Assembly (NCBI RefSeq): GCF_000376785.1
Contig: NZ_AQXX01000136.1
Location: 62,001-126,000 of the forward strand
Source: Hahella ganghwensis DSM 17046
GTDB lineage: Bacteria > Pseudomonadota > Gammaproteobacteria > Pseudomonadales > Oleiphilaceae
Direction of reading: 5' to 3'
DNA length: 64,000 nucleotides
Positions 41,543-50,447 of the stretch are shown here, piece after piece. Each line of letters starts with the position of its first letter. Position 1 is the stretch's first letter. The notes below the pieces were generated by a model that saw only the letters and a program-made list of their open reading frames with translations, did not search any database and had not been told where the DNA came from. A program made the position numbers and the translations under genes.

Positions 41543-42961
41543 TTATGGCACCTGCTTGCGCATCCTGAGGGCAGGAATAACAGCCAAAAGTGACAACACC
41601 CCCATCATTCCAAAGGCCTCAAAGTAGCTGAGATTGCCAATAGACGCAGGCTCCGCGGCCATATCCCCTCCCCCCAATTCAAGAACGATCGCAATCAGAT
41701 TCGTCCCGATTGCCGCTCCGAACTGACGACTAAAGTTAATGATGCCAGAGGCCTGGCTCAAGTGAAGATCATCCACCTCCACTAATGCACCGGTGCTTAA
41801 CGCAGGCATCATCAATGCCAGTCCGACCCGCCCCAGAACGACCAACACGGTCAGGTAGGCGAGACTGGAGGACTGACTGGTGCCCAGCCACATTAATGTG
41901 GCAATGCCAAACACCGCCAACCCGGAAGCAATCAACCACCGGGGCGAATACTTGTCGGCCGCATTGCCGGCAATGGGAAACAATAGTCCGAGCACAATGC
42001 CGGCAGGAAACATCATGATGCCTGCGTCGGTGGCAGAATAGTGATAGGCAGTCTGTACAAATAATGGAATCAGGTAGGTCGATCCGTAAAGCGCCAACCC
42101 CAGCGCCAGCGCCAGCGCCACAATAGAGGCGTTTCGAAAGCTGGCAATTCGCAGCAGGGATATCTGCAACAAAGGCGATTCACTTCGATGCTGTTGTTTT
42201 ACGAACCCCAGCAAGGACGACAAGGCCACTGCAGCTTCCACCATCACTATTCCAGTCTCATTACCGCCATGTTGCAAGCGGGTTAACGCGTCTAGTCCTG
42301 TTCCAATACCGGCCGCCAGCAGGACAAACCCCAACCAGTCGAAACGCACCGACTCCAATGAACGATCCCGGCGGGGCATATAAATCATCGCCAACACGAA
42401 CCCAATTAATGAGATGGGCATTGGAGCGACAAAGACATAGCGCCAGTTCAGTTGGTCTACAATGATGCCTCCCAATACAGGGCCCAGTGCCGGAGCGAGT
42501 ATCACTCCGATACCATAGATTCCCATTGCCCTTCCCCTCTGCTCTCGGGGAAACACGCGAAACAACACCAACATGGCCAATGGCTGCAACAGTCCGGCCG
42601 CAGCCCCCTGCAGTACACGGGAAAGTATCAATATCTCCGCCGACTGACTCAAAGCTCCCAGCATTGAAGCACTACAGAACAGCAACATACCGAATCCAAT
42701 GGCGGATTTCAGACCGACCCGGTGCATAAGCCATGATGCGGTTAACATGGCAGTGGTCATCGCCGCCAGGAAACCCGTCGACAACCAATGCGCAACACCT
42801 TGCGGAAGCGCAAAGTAATTCATGATTTCGGGCAAAGCGACATTGATGATCGTGGATGTCAGAATGGTCGATATTGTGCCCATCAGCACGGTTAACATTG
42901 CCAACCATCGATAGGCCGGGCCATGCCGTTCAAATAATGCCGCCAGAACAGCGTCTGTCAC
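41543..42961 (-). CDS. DHA2-type MFS multidrug efflux transporter
   Basis: A 472-residue inner-membrane protein with about 14 hydrophobic segments, as in the EmrB/QacA (DHA2) drug-proton antiporter family. The family antiporter motif C is visible (GIGVILAPALGPVLGGIIVD, near residue 155), with RVLQGAAAGLLQP (near 118) before it. No EmrA-like adaptor lies nearby. Its start overlaps the end of the MarR-type gene by four bases, so expression is coupled and probably repressed by that regulator. Substrate cannot be told from sequence. Confidence 0.9.
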   Translation of the reverse strand: MTDAVLAALFERHGPAYRWLAMLTVLMGTISTILTSTIINVALPEIMNYFALPQGVAHWLSTGFLAAMTTAMLTASWLMHRVGLKSAIGFGMLLFCSASMLGALSQSAEILILSRVLQGAAAGLLQPLAMLVLFRVFPREQRGRAMGIYGIGVILAPALGPVLGGIIVDQLNWRYVFVAPMPISLIGFVLAMIYMPRRDRSLESVRFDWLGFVLLAAGIGTGLDALTRLQHGGNETGIVMVEAAVALSSLLGFVKQQHRSESPLLQISLLRIASFRNASIVALALALGLALYGSTYLIPLFVQTAYHYSATDAGIMMFPAGIVLGLLFPIAGNAADKYSPRWLIASGLAVFGIATLMWLGTSQSSSLAYLTVLVVLGRVGLALMMPALSTGALVEVDDLHLSQASGIINFSRQFGAAIGTNLIAIVLELGGGDMAAEPASIGNLSYFEAFGMMGVLSLLAVIPALRMRKQVP

Positions 42962-43470
42962 TCATTTCCTCCTTCCAGTTTATTGCTCCTGCCATGTTCA
43001 GCTTCCATTCCGGGAAACGGCTTATCAACCAATCTTGGATCAAGAGAAGCAGCATTGGACCTGATCCGACAGAAAACCCGCGCGCACGCCTCCAGGTCAT
43101 CATCGCTGATACCTTCTAACAATGTATGTCTAAGTCCCGCTGCACGCAGATTCAGGGTTGCCAGATACTGTTCTCCCTCATTCGTCAGATAGATACGTTT
43201 GGCACGCCCATCCTCTTCACATGGTACTCGGACAATCAGACGGTCTTTTTCCAGACCTGCCATAAACCTCACCAGAGTTGGAGACTCAATCGCCAAAGCG
43301 TTTGCCAGCTCTTTCTGAGTCAATCCACCACCGAGCTTCTGAAGATAAACCAACGTGACCCAACGGGACTGGGTCTGGCCAAGGTCACTCAACCGGTCGT
43401 CCAACATCCTGCGCCAGAGTCTGCTTAACCTCGAAATCTGAAACCCGAACTCTTCCCGAAAACTATTCAT
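42958..43470 (-). CDS. MarR/SlyA-family transcriptional regulator
   Basis: A winged-helix MarR-type regulator of 170 residues from ATG 43470. The recognition-helix region is GGLTQKELANALAIESPTLV, followed by the wing DRLIVRVPCEEDGRAKRIYLTNEGE, most like SlyA. It is placed first in a two-gene operon with the efflux pump. A GTG four codons upstream is an alternative start. The start region contains a near-duplicate 15-base repeat (two copies of a TTTTCTTGATGAAT-like sequence). A SlyA-like palindrome lies upstream, suggesting autoregulation. Confidence 0.88.
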   Translation of the reverse strand: MNSFREEFGFQISRLSRLWRRMLDDRLSDLGQTQSRWVTLVYLQKLGGGLTQKELANALAIESPTLVRFMAGLEKDRLIVRVPCEEDGRAKRIYLTNEGEQYLATLNLRAAGLRHTLLEGISDDDLEACARVFCRIRSNAASLDPRLVDKPFPGMEAEHGRSNKLEGGNE

Positions 43471-43506
43471 CAAGAAAAACACTCATCAAGAAAACCATCA
43501 CATAAC

Positions 43507-43537
43507 ATTATAATTAGCATGCTACCTATATTTTCAA
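43507..43537 (-). promoter_or_regulatory. Promoter and SlyA-like operator of the regulator-pump operon
   Basis: The sequence TTAGCATGCTAC (43514-43525) matches ten of twelve positions of the SlyA consensus TTAGCAAGCTAA and contains a 10-bp perfect palindrome TAGCATGCTA (43515-43524). It lies between a minus-strand -10 (TATAAT, 43512-43507) and a -35-like TTGAAA (43537-43532), where a bound repressor would block polymerase. Confidence 0.6.
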
Positions 43538-43573
43538 AGATATCTATCCGTGCGACTCCCTAGAGAGCCTCTG

Positions 43574-43595
43574 AAAAATGTTGGCGAAGCCGACA
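43574..43595 (-). terminator. Terminator of the cheW gene
   Basis: On the minus strand a 7-bp stem (TGTCGGC/GCCAACA, one G-T pair, three-base loop TTC) is followed by five T. It lies about 115 bases past the cheW stop and before the MarR promoter. Confidence 0.65.
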
Positions 43596-43708
43596 GGGCA
43601 AAAAAAAGTCAAAAAATAGGCAAAAAACGCTAAAGGAAAGATCGAAAAGGTGCTATTGAAAAAGGAAAATCGATTCGGACTGATTAAGTGCCTGAAAACA
43701 CGGCAGGC

Positions 43709-44164
43709 TTAGCTGACATAGTCAGCAGTTTCAACGGCCACCCGGCGACAGTAGTCCGACAGATTCAACAAGATGAACAGGTCATCACGATACCGCGCAG
43801 TCCCCTTAATGACTTCACTGTGACTTCCTTGGGCATTCCATTCAATCTCCGCTTCACCCAATGGCACAATATCCCCAACAGAATCAACGGTCAGACCAAT
43901 CTGCCCGACACCGGTTTCAAGAATGATAATTCGCCAATCATCCCTATCCTCATCATGGGCCTCACTGAGCAAAGTTCTTCCGGATAAAAGTGTTACCACG
44001 TCGCCCCGGACATAGAGAATGCCTTCGATCTCATCAGGAGATCCCGGCACCGGAACAGGCTCGGAGTATTGAATAATTTCTTTAATGGACAATATCGGGT
44101 GAACGTAGGTCTCCATCCCTACTTTGAAGCTAATCCATTGCTCATTGATGCCTTCTTCATTCAT
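43709..44164 (-). CDS. CheW-like chemotaxis coupling protein
   Basis: A 151-residue single CheW domain (WISFKVGMETYVHPILSIKEII, then DEIEGILYVRGDVVTLLSGRTLL). CheW proteins couple chemoreceptors to the CheA kinase. No cheA lies in this window, so this is an orphan coupling protein, possibly serving the chemoreceptor encoded at 46-48 kb or a distant cluster. It has its own terminator. Confidence 0.9.
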   Translation of the reverse strand: MNEEGINEQWISFKVGMETYVHPILSIKEIIQYSEPVPVPGSPDEIEGILYVRGDVVTLLSGRTLLSEAHDEDRDDWRIIILETGVGQIGLTVDSVGDIVPLGEAEIEWNAQGSHSEVIKGTARYRDDLFILLNLSDYCRRVAVETADYVS

Positions 44165-44404
44165 GAGAGAACTATTTATATACTCGACTTCAGCAGTTGG
44201 GAGTCAAAGCCTAACATACTTTGACATCTAAGTATAAAGCCCTCAGACACAGAGAAATGAGAGAAGATCAATAACAAGTACACCTTATATTATTGAATTT
44301 ACAGCGCACATCAACAAACAGACATTTCAACAATTAATTAACACTCAAAGAACTTTTTCATCTAATCATCATGCCGATGGTCATAATCCACTGCGTTTCA
44401 GACT

Positions 44405-44896
44405 TCATGAATCAGCCAGCCATTTATACATAACCAATGCGTCGACATAGCCCTTCTCCGGGTGATGAAAAGCTCTGGGCAACCGCCCGACGGTATCGAA
44501 GCCCAGTTTCTCCCATAACCTGACGGCACCTTCATTAGTCGATGCAACGAAGTTAAACTGCATCGCCTGATAACCCATTCTTACTGCCTCCAACTGGGAA
44601 TGCTCACACATCAGTGTCGCTATGCCCTTCCCCCTGGCAGCACTGGAGACCATATAACCACAGTTGCACACATGGCTACCCGGCCCATTCTGGTTGGTTT
44701 TGATGTAGTAGGTTCCCAGAATCTGTTGATGATCAGCCACCACATAGGTAGCACGGGGAGTCTGCATCCAAAGCTGAAAGGCCGCGTCTTTTGACGTATC
44801 GGTAGAAAAACCATAGGTGGTGCCATCAGACACAATTTCCCGGAATATTGGCCAGATATTGTCAAAGTCGCTTGCTGTCGCTTCCCTAACTTCCAT
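44405..44896 (-). CDS. GNAT-family N-acetyltransferase
   Basis: A 163-residue GNAT enzyme with the acetyl-CoA binding signature AARGKGIATLMCEHS (about residues 89-103) and the following TNEGAVRLWEKLGFDTVGRLP block. Such enzymes acetylate small molecules or protein amino groups; the substrate is unknown. It has no co-oriented close neighbour. Confidence 0.88.
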   Translation of the reverse strand: MEVREATASDFDNIWPIFREIVSDGTTYGFSTDTSKDAAFQLWMQTPRATYVVADHQQILGTYYIKTNQNGPGSHVCNCGYMVSSAARGKGIATLMCEHSQLEAVRMGYQAMQFNFVASTNEGAVRLWEKLGFDTVGRLPRAFHHPEKGYVDALVMYKWLADS

Positions 44897-45226
44897 ATTG
44901 CTCTCCTCTTTCAGGCATGAGTGCTAAGCGCCTGCGGCTGAAATGACGATCAAATAAATTACCCAAATTATTTTGCAGAGTTTTTTATCGCAAGATAACG
45001 TCAATTCTGCAAGTGTTTCTGAGCCTTAGAAATGTCCCCTTCCCGAAACTGCCAAACCAGAAAGAGAGATTCACATTAGTTAACAATTACTGCTCATGGA
45101 ATTCTTTACTCTTTGGGAATATGGACCAAACTTAGAAGTAGTCACCCAAAGTTCTGGAAAGATCATTCGGCCACCCAATGCCTGGATCTGGATAGCACAG
45201 GCAGTACCCGGAAGAAGCTTAGTAAG

Positions 45227-46330
45227 ATGATCCGTTGGTTTCTTGAATGCTATAGCAGAGAAAAAGGTCAGATTGAACGCGTACCGCTTCGACAGTTTCC
45301 TGTGACCATCGGCCGCGGAGACGATGCGGACATCACGCTTAACTCGACCGATGTATCCAGGGCACATGCTGAATTGAGCCTTCAGAACAATCGCTTGTGG
45401 GTACGGGACCTGGACTCCACAAACGGGACCTTTGTCAATCACGAGCGTATCAGCGAGCCCACCCGTATACAAAACGATGACGTTCTCCACTTCGCCCACG
45501 TTGAAGCCCGAGTGATCGACGAAGATAACTTCACCGGAGATGTTTCCAACATCACAATGATGATGAATGGGGACCTGTCATCAAATATTCCACTAGGGTC
45601 ACGACACCTCAAATGTCTACTGGAAAATGCCCAGGTCACGCCCCTGTATCAGCCAATTGTTAATCCGGACGGCAGTCATTTCGGATACGAACTTCTCGGC
45701 CGGGGAGCCCACCCTGAACTACTTCCCAATCCGGGGGCATTGTTTCATATTGCTGAGAGTATAGATAAGGCCGTAGAGCTTAGTGAACTGTTTCGCAATT
45801 CAGGCTTGGACGAGGCCTATACCCAGGAGCTGAACAAACCGCTTTTCGTCAACACACACCCCCACGAAATGCACGATCAGACAAGACTCCTGCAATGTCT
45901 GGCAGACAGTCGTGAAAAATACCCCAATCTGCATCTGGTGATAGAAATCCACGAGCAGGCCGTCACGGATATCAAAGTCATGCAGCATCTGGCCCAGGAA
46001 ATCAAAGCCATGGGATGCGGCCTGGCCTACGATGACTTCGGTGCCGGACAAGCCCGATTACTGGAACTGACAGAAGCGCCGCCGGAAGTCGTTAAATTTG
46101 ATATTGCCCTGATTCGCAACATACACCGCTCTACCGTTCAAAAGCAGGAGATGCTGGAAATGCTGGAAATGCTGGTGGCCATGGTCCAGAAAATGGGGAT
46201 CAAGGCGCTGGCCGAAGGAGTAAGCTGCCCTGAGGAAGCGGAGGTTTGTCAGCGCATCGGATTTGACCTGATCCAGGGCTTTGCATTTGGATTTCCTTAC
46301 CCTCTGCCTGAGTGGCGTTCACACTGGTAA
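45227..46330 (+). CDS. FHA-EAL protein
   Basis: A 367-residue protein (from ATG 45227) with an N-terminal FHA domain (about 15-90: VTIGRGDDADITL, SRAHAEL, STNGTFVN) and an EAL domain (from about 125). The usual EAL residues seem present: YELLGRG for ExLxR, FVNTHPHEM, LVIEIHEQ, YDDFGAG, KFDIALI and ALAEGVSC. A phosphothreonine-binding FHA joined to an EAL is uncommon and would link Ser/Thr phosphorylation with c-di-GMP or c-di-GMP-binding. A start at 45113 is open but adds 38 poorly conserved residues. It is convergent with the chemoreceptor gene. Confidence 0.85.
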   Translation: MIRWFLECYSREKGQIERVPLRQFPVTIGRGDDADITLNSTDVSRAHAELSLQNNRLWVRDLDSTNGTFVNHERISEPTRIQNDDVLHFAHVEARVIDEDNFTGDVSNITMMMNGDLSSNIPLGSRHLKCLLENAQVTPLYQPIVNPDGSHFGYELLGRGAHPELLPNPGALFHIAESIDKAVELSELFRNSGLDEAYTQELNKPLFVNTHPHEMHDQTRLLQCLADSREKYPNLHLVIEIHEQAVTDIKVMQHLAQEIKAMGCGLAYDDFGAGQARLLELTEAPPEVVKFDIALIRNIHRSTVQKQEMLEMLEMLVAMVQKMGIKALAEGVSCPEEAEVCQRIGFDLIQGFAFGFPYPLPEWRSHW

Positions 46331-46358
46331 CACCACTCCCGACATCCATCAGAATACC

Positions 46359-48419
46359 TTAATGGGATTGGGCGGACACCTTGAAGCGCCCCACCAGCAT
46401 TTCCAAATCCTGAGCCACCTGCCCCAGCCGGCTGCTGTTATCCGATCCTGAGAATGCCGTGTCTCTGGTATCTTTTGCGATGTCAGCAATACGAGTGAGC
46501 CGCTGACTGATGTCTTCTGCGACAACACCCTGCTCTCCCGCCGCATGGGAAATTTTCTGACTGAGATGGTTGATATCACTAATCCGATGGCGGAATTGGG
46601 ATATGGCTGTCGCGGAAAGGGCAGAGACCTCATGGCTGCGCGTCACTGCAGACTGGTTATGCTCCATCGTTTCAGACAGTTCCTGATAGCTTGAAATCAA
46701 ACGCTCGATAGTACTGCGGATCTCAGCAGTAGAGTCTGCCGTACGGCTGGCCAGTGTCCTGACTTCATCCGCAACCACCGCAAATCCCCGCCCCTGTTCT
46801 CCAGCTCTGGCAGCTTCGATGGCCGCATTCAGTGCCAGGAGATTGATCTGCCCGGTAATCCCTTCTATCACCGACGACACACTCTCCACTTCTTTCATTT
46901 CCCCGGTAAGGGTTTCCATCGACTTCACTGATTCATCGATGCTGCCTTTCAAAGCATCCAGCGACGTCAGATTAAGTTGTATTTCAGTAACCGTGTTTTC
47001 GATCTCCTCCACCGCCACAGTGGCAAGTTCCATGCCCTCATTCGCCGTTCCGGCCACCTCATGTGCCGTCGCTGTCATCTCATGCATGGAAGCAGAAATG
47101 GATTCGGTATCCTCACTTTGATCAATAGACTGATGTTTCAATGCATCTGACATGGTCAGGCTGTGTCGCGCAGATTCCTGCATCTGAAGAGCCTTTTCCT
47201 TGAGTTCTTCCATTATCGCGCCTAGAGACTGCCTCACCTGCTCTACAGCAAGCGTCAGTTCACCCATTTCGTCTTTGCCGTGATGATCGATTTCGAATGT
47301 CAGGTCCCCATCAGCCAACGCGTGTAAGGCCCGTTTTAACGTTTTCAGGGAAGGCCTGATACTGCTAATGATGACCAGCAATACGACAATTGCCACCACA
47401 ATGGAGATTACCAGAGCTGCTCCGGCCGACCTCAGACTGTTCGTGAGATTCGATGTCACTCGGTTATTGGTGTTAACAGAATAGCGCTGGGCAAAGGTAT
47501 TAAGCGCCTCCAGATCACTATCCACTCCCAATTGCAGCCCTCTGAGTCGGGCGAGGTTATCTTCATACCCCTGACGAGCCTCAATCAGGATTCGCCGTTC
47601 ATCAATCAACCCAACCTGATCTCCGGCCCCCTTCGTTAATGAGGTCAGTAGCTGCGTCGTTTTCTGGGCAGCCTGCATGAAGTCCTGCGACTCAGGATAA
47701 TGGGTTGCCAGATTAACGAAGCTGAAAAACTTATCCTGGTGGTTCATATTCCAGGTATCGAATGCCTGCTGGTTTTTCTCCAGCACACCGATTGAATCAG
47801 ACAGACTGATATTCTTGATAATCATCAATCCCCGCAGAAAGGAGGCATAAAACTCGTTGGCGATCGCCAAAGCATAATCATCAGTCAGGCTCAGTAGCAA
47901 AGAATCAAACAAAGGGGTGATTTCTGCCTCCAGCTGATTGACCTGCACCACTTTCGCCTTGGAAGTCGCGATCACCTCCAGGCTCCGCTTATGTCGGTCC
48001 ATGGTCGAGTTCATCAATCCATTGATCTGTTTCAGTAACGCTTCCAGGTCTTCCAGGTTTTGCCGTTCCGAGTATGCTTCCTGTATCTCCCCCAGGCTTC
48101 GGCCGATGGCATCCAATCGCGCTCGCATCTGCCTGCGATTGGCCTGAAGATCATCCTGCAGGCGGTTGGTGACCTCCACGCTGGAAGCCGCCAGATATTG
48201 CTGGAAAAGCTCTGTGGATTTGGTCAGATATAAATCCAGTTCACTGTTGGTGAGAACAATAGGTGTGGCACTTTCGGTGAGTGTATTAACGTTTTCGATC
48301 GTTATCCGGGCATATCCAATACTGATCAACGTGGATGTCGCGACCACGACTATCACAATAAAGAACCCCAGAGAAATTCGCAGGATGATGCTTGGCTTAG
48401 GCAGATGGAACGACTTCAT
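46359..48419 (-). CDS. Methyl-accepting chemotaxis protein
   Basis: A 686-residue receptor. Segments: an N-terminal transmembrane helix (about 8-35), a ~290-residue helical periplasmic sensor of the HBM/4-helix type, a second transmembrane helix (about 325-350, [16 protein letters not shown]), HAMP, and the cytoplasmic signalling domain with the hairpin tip [20 protein letters not shown] and [12 protein letters not shown]. No C-terminal CheR pentapeptide is visible. The ligand cannot be told. A lone cheW lies 2 kb away. Confidence 0.93.
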   Translation of the reverse strand: MKSFHLPKPSIILRISLGFFIVIVVVATSTLISIGYARITIENVNTLTESATPIVLTNSELDLYLTKSTELFQQYLAASSVEVTNRLQDDLQANRRQMRARLDAIGRSLGEIQEAYSERQNLEDLEALLKQINGLMNSTMDRHKRSLEVIATSKAKVVQVNQLEAEITPLFDSLLLSLTDDYALAIANEFYASFLRGLMIIKNISLSDSIGVLEKNQQAFDTWNMNHQDKFFSFVNLATHYPESQDFMQAAQKTTQLLTSLTKGAGDQVGLIDERRILIEARQGYEDNLARLRGLQLGVDSDLEALNTFAQRYSVNTNNRVTSNLTNSLRSAGAALVISIVVAIVVLLVIISSIRPSLKTLKRALHALADGDLTFEIDHHGKDEMGELTLAVEQVRQSLGAIMEELKEKALQMQESARHSLTMSDALKHQSIDQSEDTESISASMHEMTATAHEVAGTANEGMELATVAVEEIENTVTEIQLNLTSLDALKGSIDESVKSMETLTGEMKEVESVSSVIEGITGQINLLALNAAIEAARAGEQGRGFAVVADEVRTLASRTADSTAEIRSTIERLISSYQELSETMEHNQSAVTRSHEVSALSATAISQFRHRISDINHLSQKISHAAGEQGVVAEDISQRLTRIADIAKDTRDTAFSGSDNSSRLGQVAQDLEMLVGRFKVSAQSH

Positions 48420-48715
48420 AACTGCACTCTTTTATGTCTGGTTCAGGCAAAAAGGCTCCCCAAAAAAAGAAGCAATCTTTATTTTGTAGACTCATTTTCA
48501 CGACCGACTAAAGTCGTAATTCCATTAAAACCAAGTGATCAAAATTCAGCCAGTACTTAAAGGGTGATTTGTCGATACTTTTTTGTTGAATGCCGGAAAG
48601 CCTGTAAAAAGATGTAACCGAAAGGCAGAGTTTGACTGCCATTTCATCGGATGAATCAGAAAACAACTCGCTGGTCAGGATAGAAAATAAGAACGGGAGA
48701 GCCGTTTATATACCG

Positions 48716-49408
48716 CTATAGAACACCGGCAAAAACGGCAATGTAGTGAAAAGTGCTTCCCCCAAAGACAAACAGGTGCCAGACGGCATGCAGATAGGGA
48801 AAGCGGTCAAGAACAAAGAATATGACACCGAAGGAATACGAAAGACCGCCCGCCAGAATCATCGAAAGAGCAAAAGCAGAAGACCGCAGAGCCAGCTCAT
48901 CATAGGCAAAGACAATCAACCACCCCATAAAGAGGTAATTGAACAGATGGGCACGCTCAAAGCGCTGGTGGTGAGTGATTTTGAGGACAATACCGATGAT
49001 CGCCAATCCCCAGATGACACAGAACAGACTCCACCCCCAGGGCCCCCGGAGGTTTACCAGCAGAAACGGCGTATATGTCCCGGCAATCAGAAGATAAATG
49101 GAGCAATGATCGAAAACATTAAGGACCGTCTTGGTTGGACGGTGCTGTATTCCGTGATAAAGCGTGGACGCCAGGTACAGTAAAAACAGGCATCCACCAT
49201 AGATGGATACCCCGACAATTTTCCAGGGGTCCCCTTCCAGACTGGCCAGCGTAATCAACAAGGTTGCTGCCGATACAGCCACCAATAAACCAATTCCATG
49301 AGTGACGGTATTCAGCAACTCTTCACTCAGGGTTTGCTCCCTGACCAGGGCTTTCGCATTCTCTCTCGGATCGTCTTTACGCATTCCCACGAGCCTGCCA
49401 CGGTTCAT
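48716..49408 (-). CDS. Hemolysin III / PAQR-like membrane protein
   Basis: A 230-residue inner-membrane protein with seven hydrophobic segments and the PAQR/UPF0073 histidine pattern (ELLNTVTHGIG near the start, ASTLYHGIQHR, and HAVWHLFVFGGSTFHY near the end). The family is historically called hemolysin III, but a role in membrane homeostasis is more likely. The start at ATG 49408 lies inside a 15-base tandem repeat; ATG 49384 is an alternative. No partner gene is visible. Confidence 0.87.
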   Translation of the reverse strand: MNRGRLVGMRKDDPRENAKALVREQTLSEELLNTVTHGIGLLVAVSAATLLITLASLEGDPWKIVGVSIYGGCLFLLYLASTLYHGIQHRPTKTVLNVFDHCSIYLLIAGTYTPFLLVNLRGPWGWSLFCVIWGLAIIGIVLKITHHQRFERAHLFNYLFMGWLIVFAYDELALRSSAFALSMILAGGLSYSFGVIFFVLDRFPYLHAVWHLFVFGGSTFHYIAVFAGVL

Positions 49409-49481
49409 TTTCCAATACCAGTTAACTCTTTATGAGTTGACTTATTATCGGTTAATTCTTTATCAGCTACTTTTGTACCAG
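49407..49481. repeat. 15-bp imperfect tandem repeat, five units
   Basis: Five consecutive 15-base units: ATTTTCCAATACCAG, TTAACTCTTTATGAG, TTGACTTATTATCGG, TTAATTCTTTATCAG and CTACTTTTGTACCAG. Units two and four differ at only two or three positions. They begin at the start codon of the hemolysin III-like gene and fill its immediate upstream region. The remainder of the gap to 49757 holds no gene that I can support. Confidence 0.7.
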
Positions 49482-49757
49482 CCAGATTCTGGTCCGGCGT
49501 CAGGATTGAGCCGCCGTACCAGAATTAACTGGAGTAAGCATTATGACGTGGGCTCTTTTCAGTTTTACAACACAGCCTCTCAAGCATGGAAGAGCGCCTC
49601 GATGTTGCCAGCAGGGCCGTGAGTCCTTTGACCCTGCTGACTCACATCAGCTTTCTGCTCACGAAATGTGGCGAATCACAGCTCGCTTCAAGCCAAGGCT
49701 CGCATTGTGAAGGGTTGTTGCCGCGAAGTCACTTTCCCGGAGAGTTACCTCTAAACC

Positions 49758-50099
49758 TTATCCCAGCAGATCCACCATCACGGCATTGGTATAAACCAGG
49801 CTACCATCACTGGCACGATGTCCCACCAGATGAAAATGGCCACGCTGATCGTCTTTATGAATATATACCCGCAACTGGCAATCGGACAATCTGCCACATT
49901 GAGGTGGTGTTTCCAGATCCAGATTCGCAATATCCACTTCCAGAATGGTGTCATTTTTTTCGCTGTGTTTTAGCTGCTCCTCTGCTTCTTCCATTCGCAA
50001 ATGATCTTCATCACTAATACGGAACCGTATAAGCCCGAGTGGACTGGACTTAGTCGCGCCCTCGGGTTTGAACCAGCTATCGAGAGTCATTGTGTTCAT
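49758..50099 (-). CDS. Hypothetical protein
   Basis: A 113-residue cytosolic protein of unknown family, no signal peptide or membrane segment, with a mixed charged central helix (DHLRMEEAEEQLKHSEKND) and several short strands. I start at ATG 50099, where an excellent site (GGAGG, seven bases ahead) lies; a frame start at 50126 is weaker. It stands alone between the PAQR gene and the beta-helix gene. Its quality of ribosome site and codon regularity support a real gene. Confidence 0.6.
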   Translation of the reverse strand: MNTMTLDSWFKPEGATKSSPLGLIRFRISDEDHLRMEEAEEQLKHSEKNDTILEVDIANLDLETPPQCGRLSDCQLRVYIHKDDQRGHFHLVGHRASDGSLVYTNAVMVDLLG

Positions 50100-50126
50100 G
50101 GTTGTTACCTCCAGTTCGAAGAACAA

Positions 50127-50447
50127 CGCCTATATTTACGACGCACTGTCAGTTTCAGCTTAATTTTTTAATCCTCCTCGCTATCGGAATTTCAGCTCAA
50201 ACGACCGTTCAAGAAACAGGCAATGCAGGTTTTCCCTCAGTTTTCTGTGCGCGCGTTCATTGTTTTTCAAGACTCCATAAATGTCCGCAGGAAGAAACAC
50301 TTACACACATCACTGTTCATTTTTCATACAACACAATACCCATGAAGCAGGACAGTTTCCTTACTCTTTTCTCGAACCATTTCATATCACAACCAAGTGG
50401 GTCCGACTCGGAAGACAACCTCCGATATCACCCGCAGGTGAGGGAAA
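50127..50447. other. Gene-free 321-base divergent region
   Basis: Intergenic between the hypothetical gene and the divergent beta-helix gene. It must contain both promoters, but I see no confident -35/-10 pair, repeat or hairpin. Confidence 0.35.

Noticed and set aside
49302-49622. Plus-strand frame of 106 residues with pentapeptide-like repeats
   Set aside because: The repeats come from the 15-bp tandem repeat in the hemolysin III upstream region; there is no ribosome site and half is antisense to that gene.
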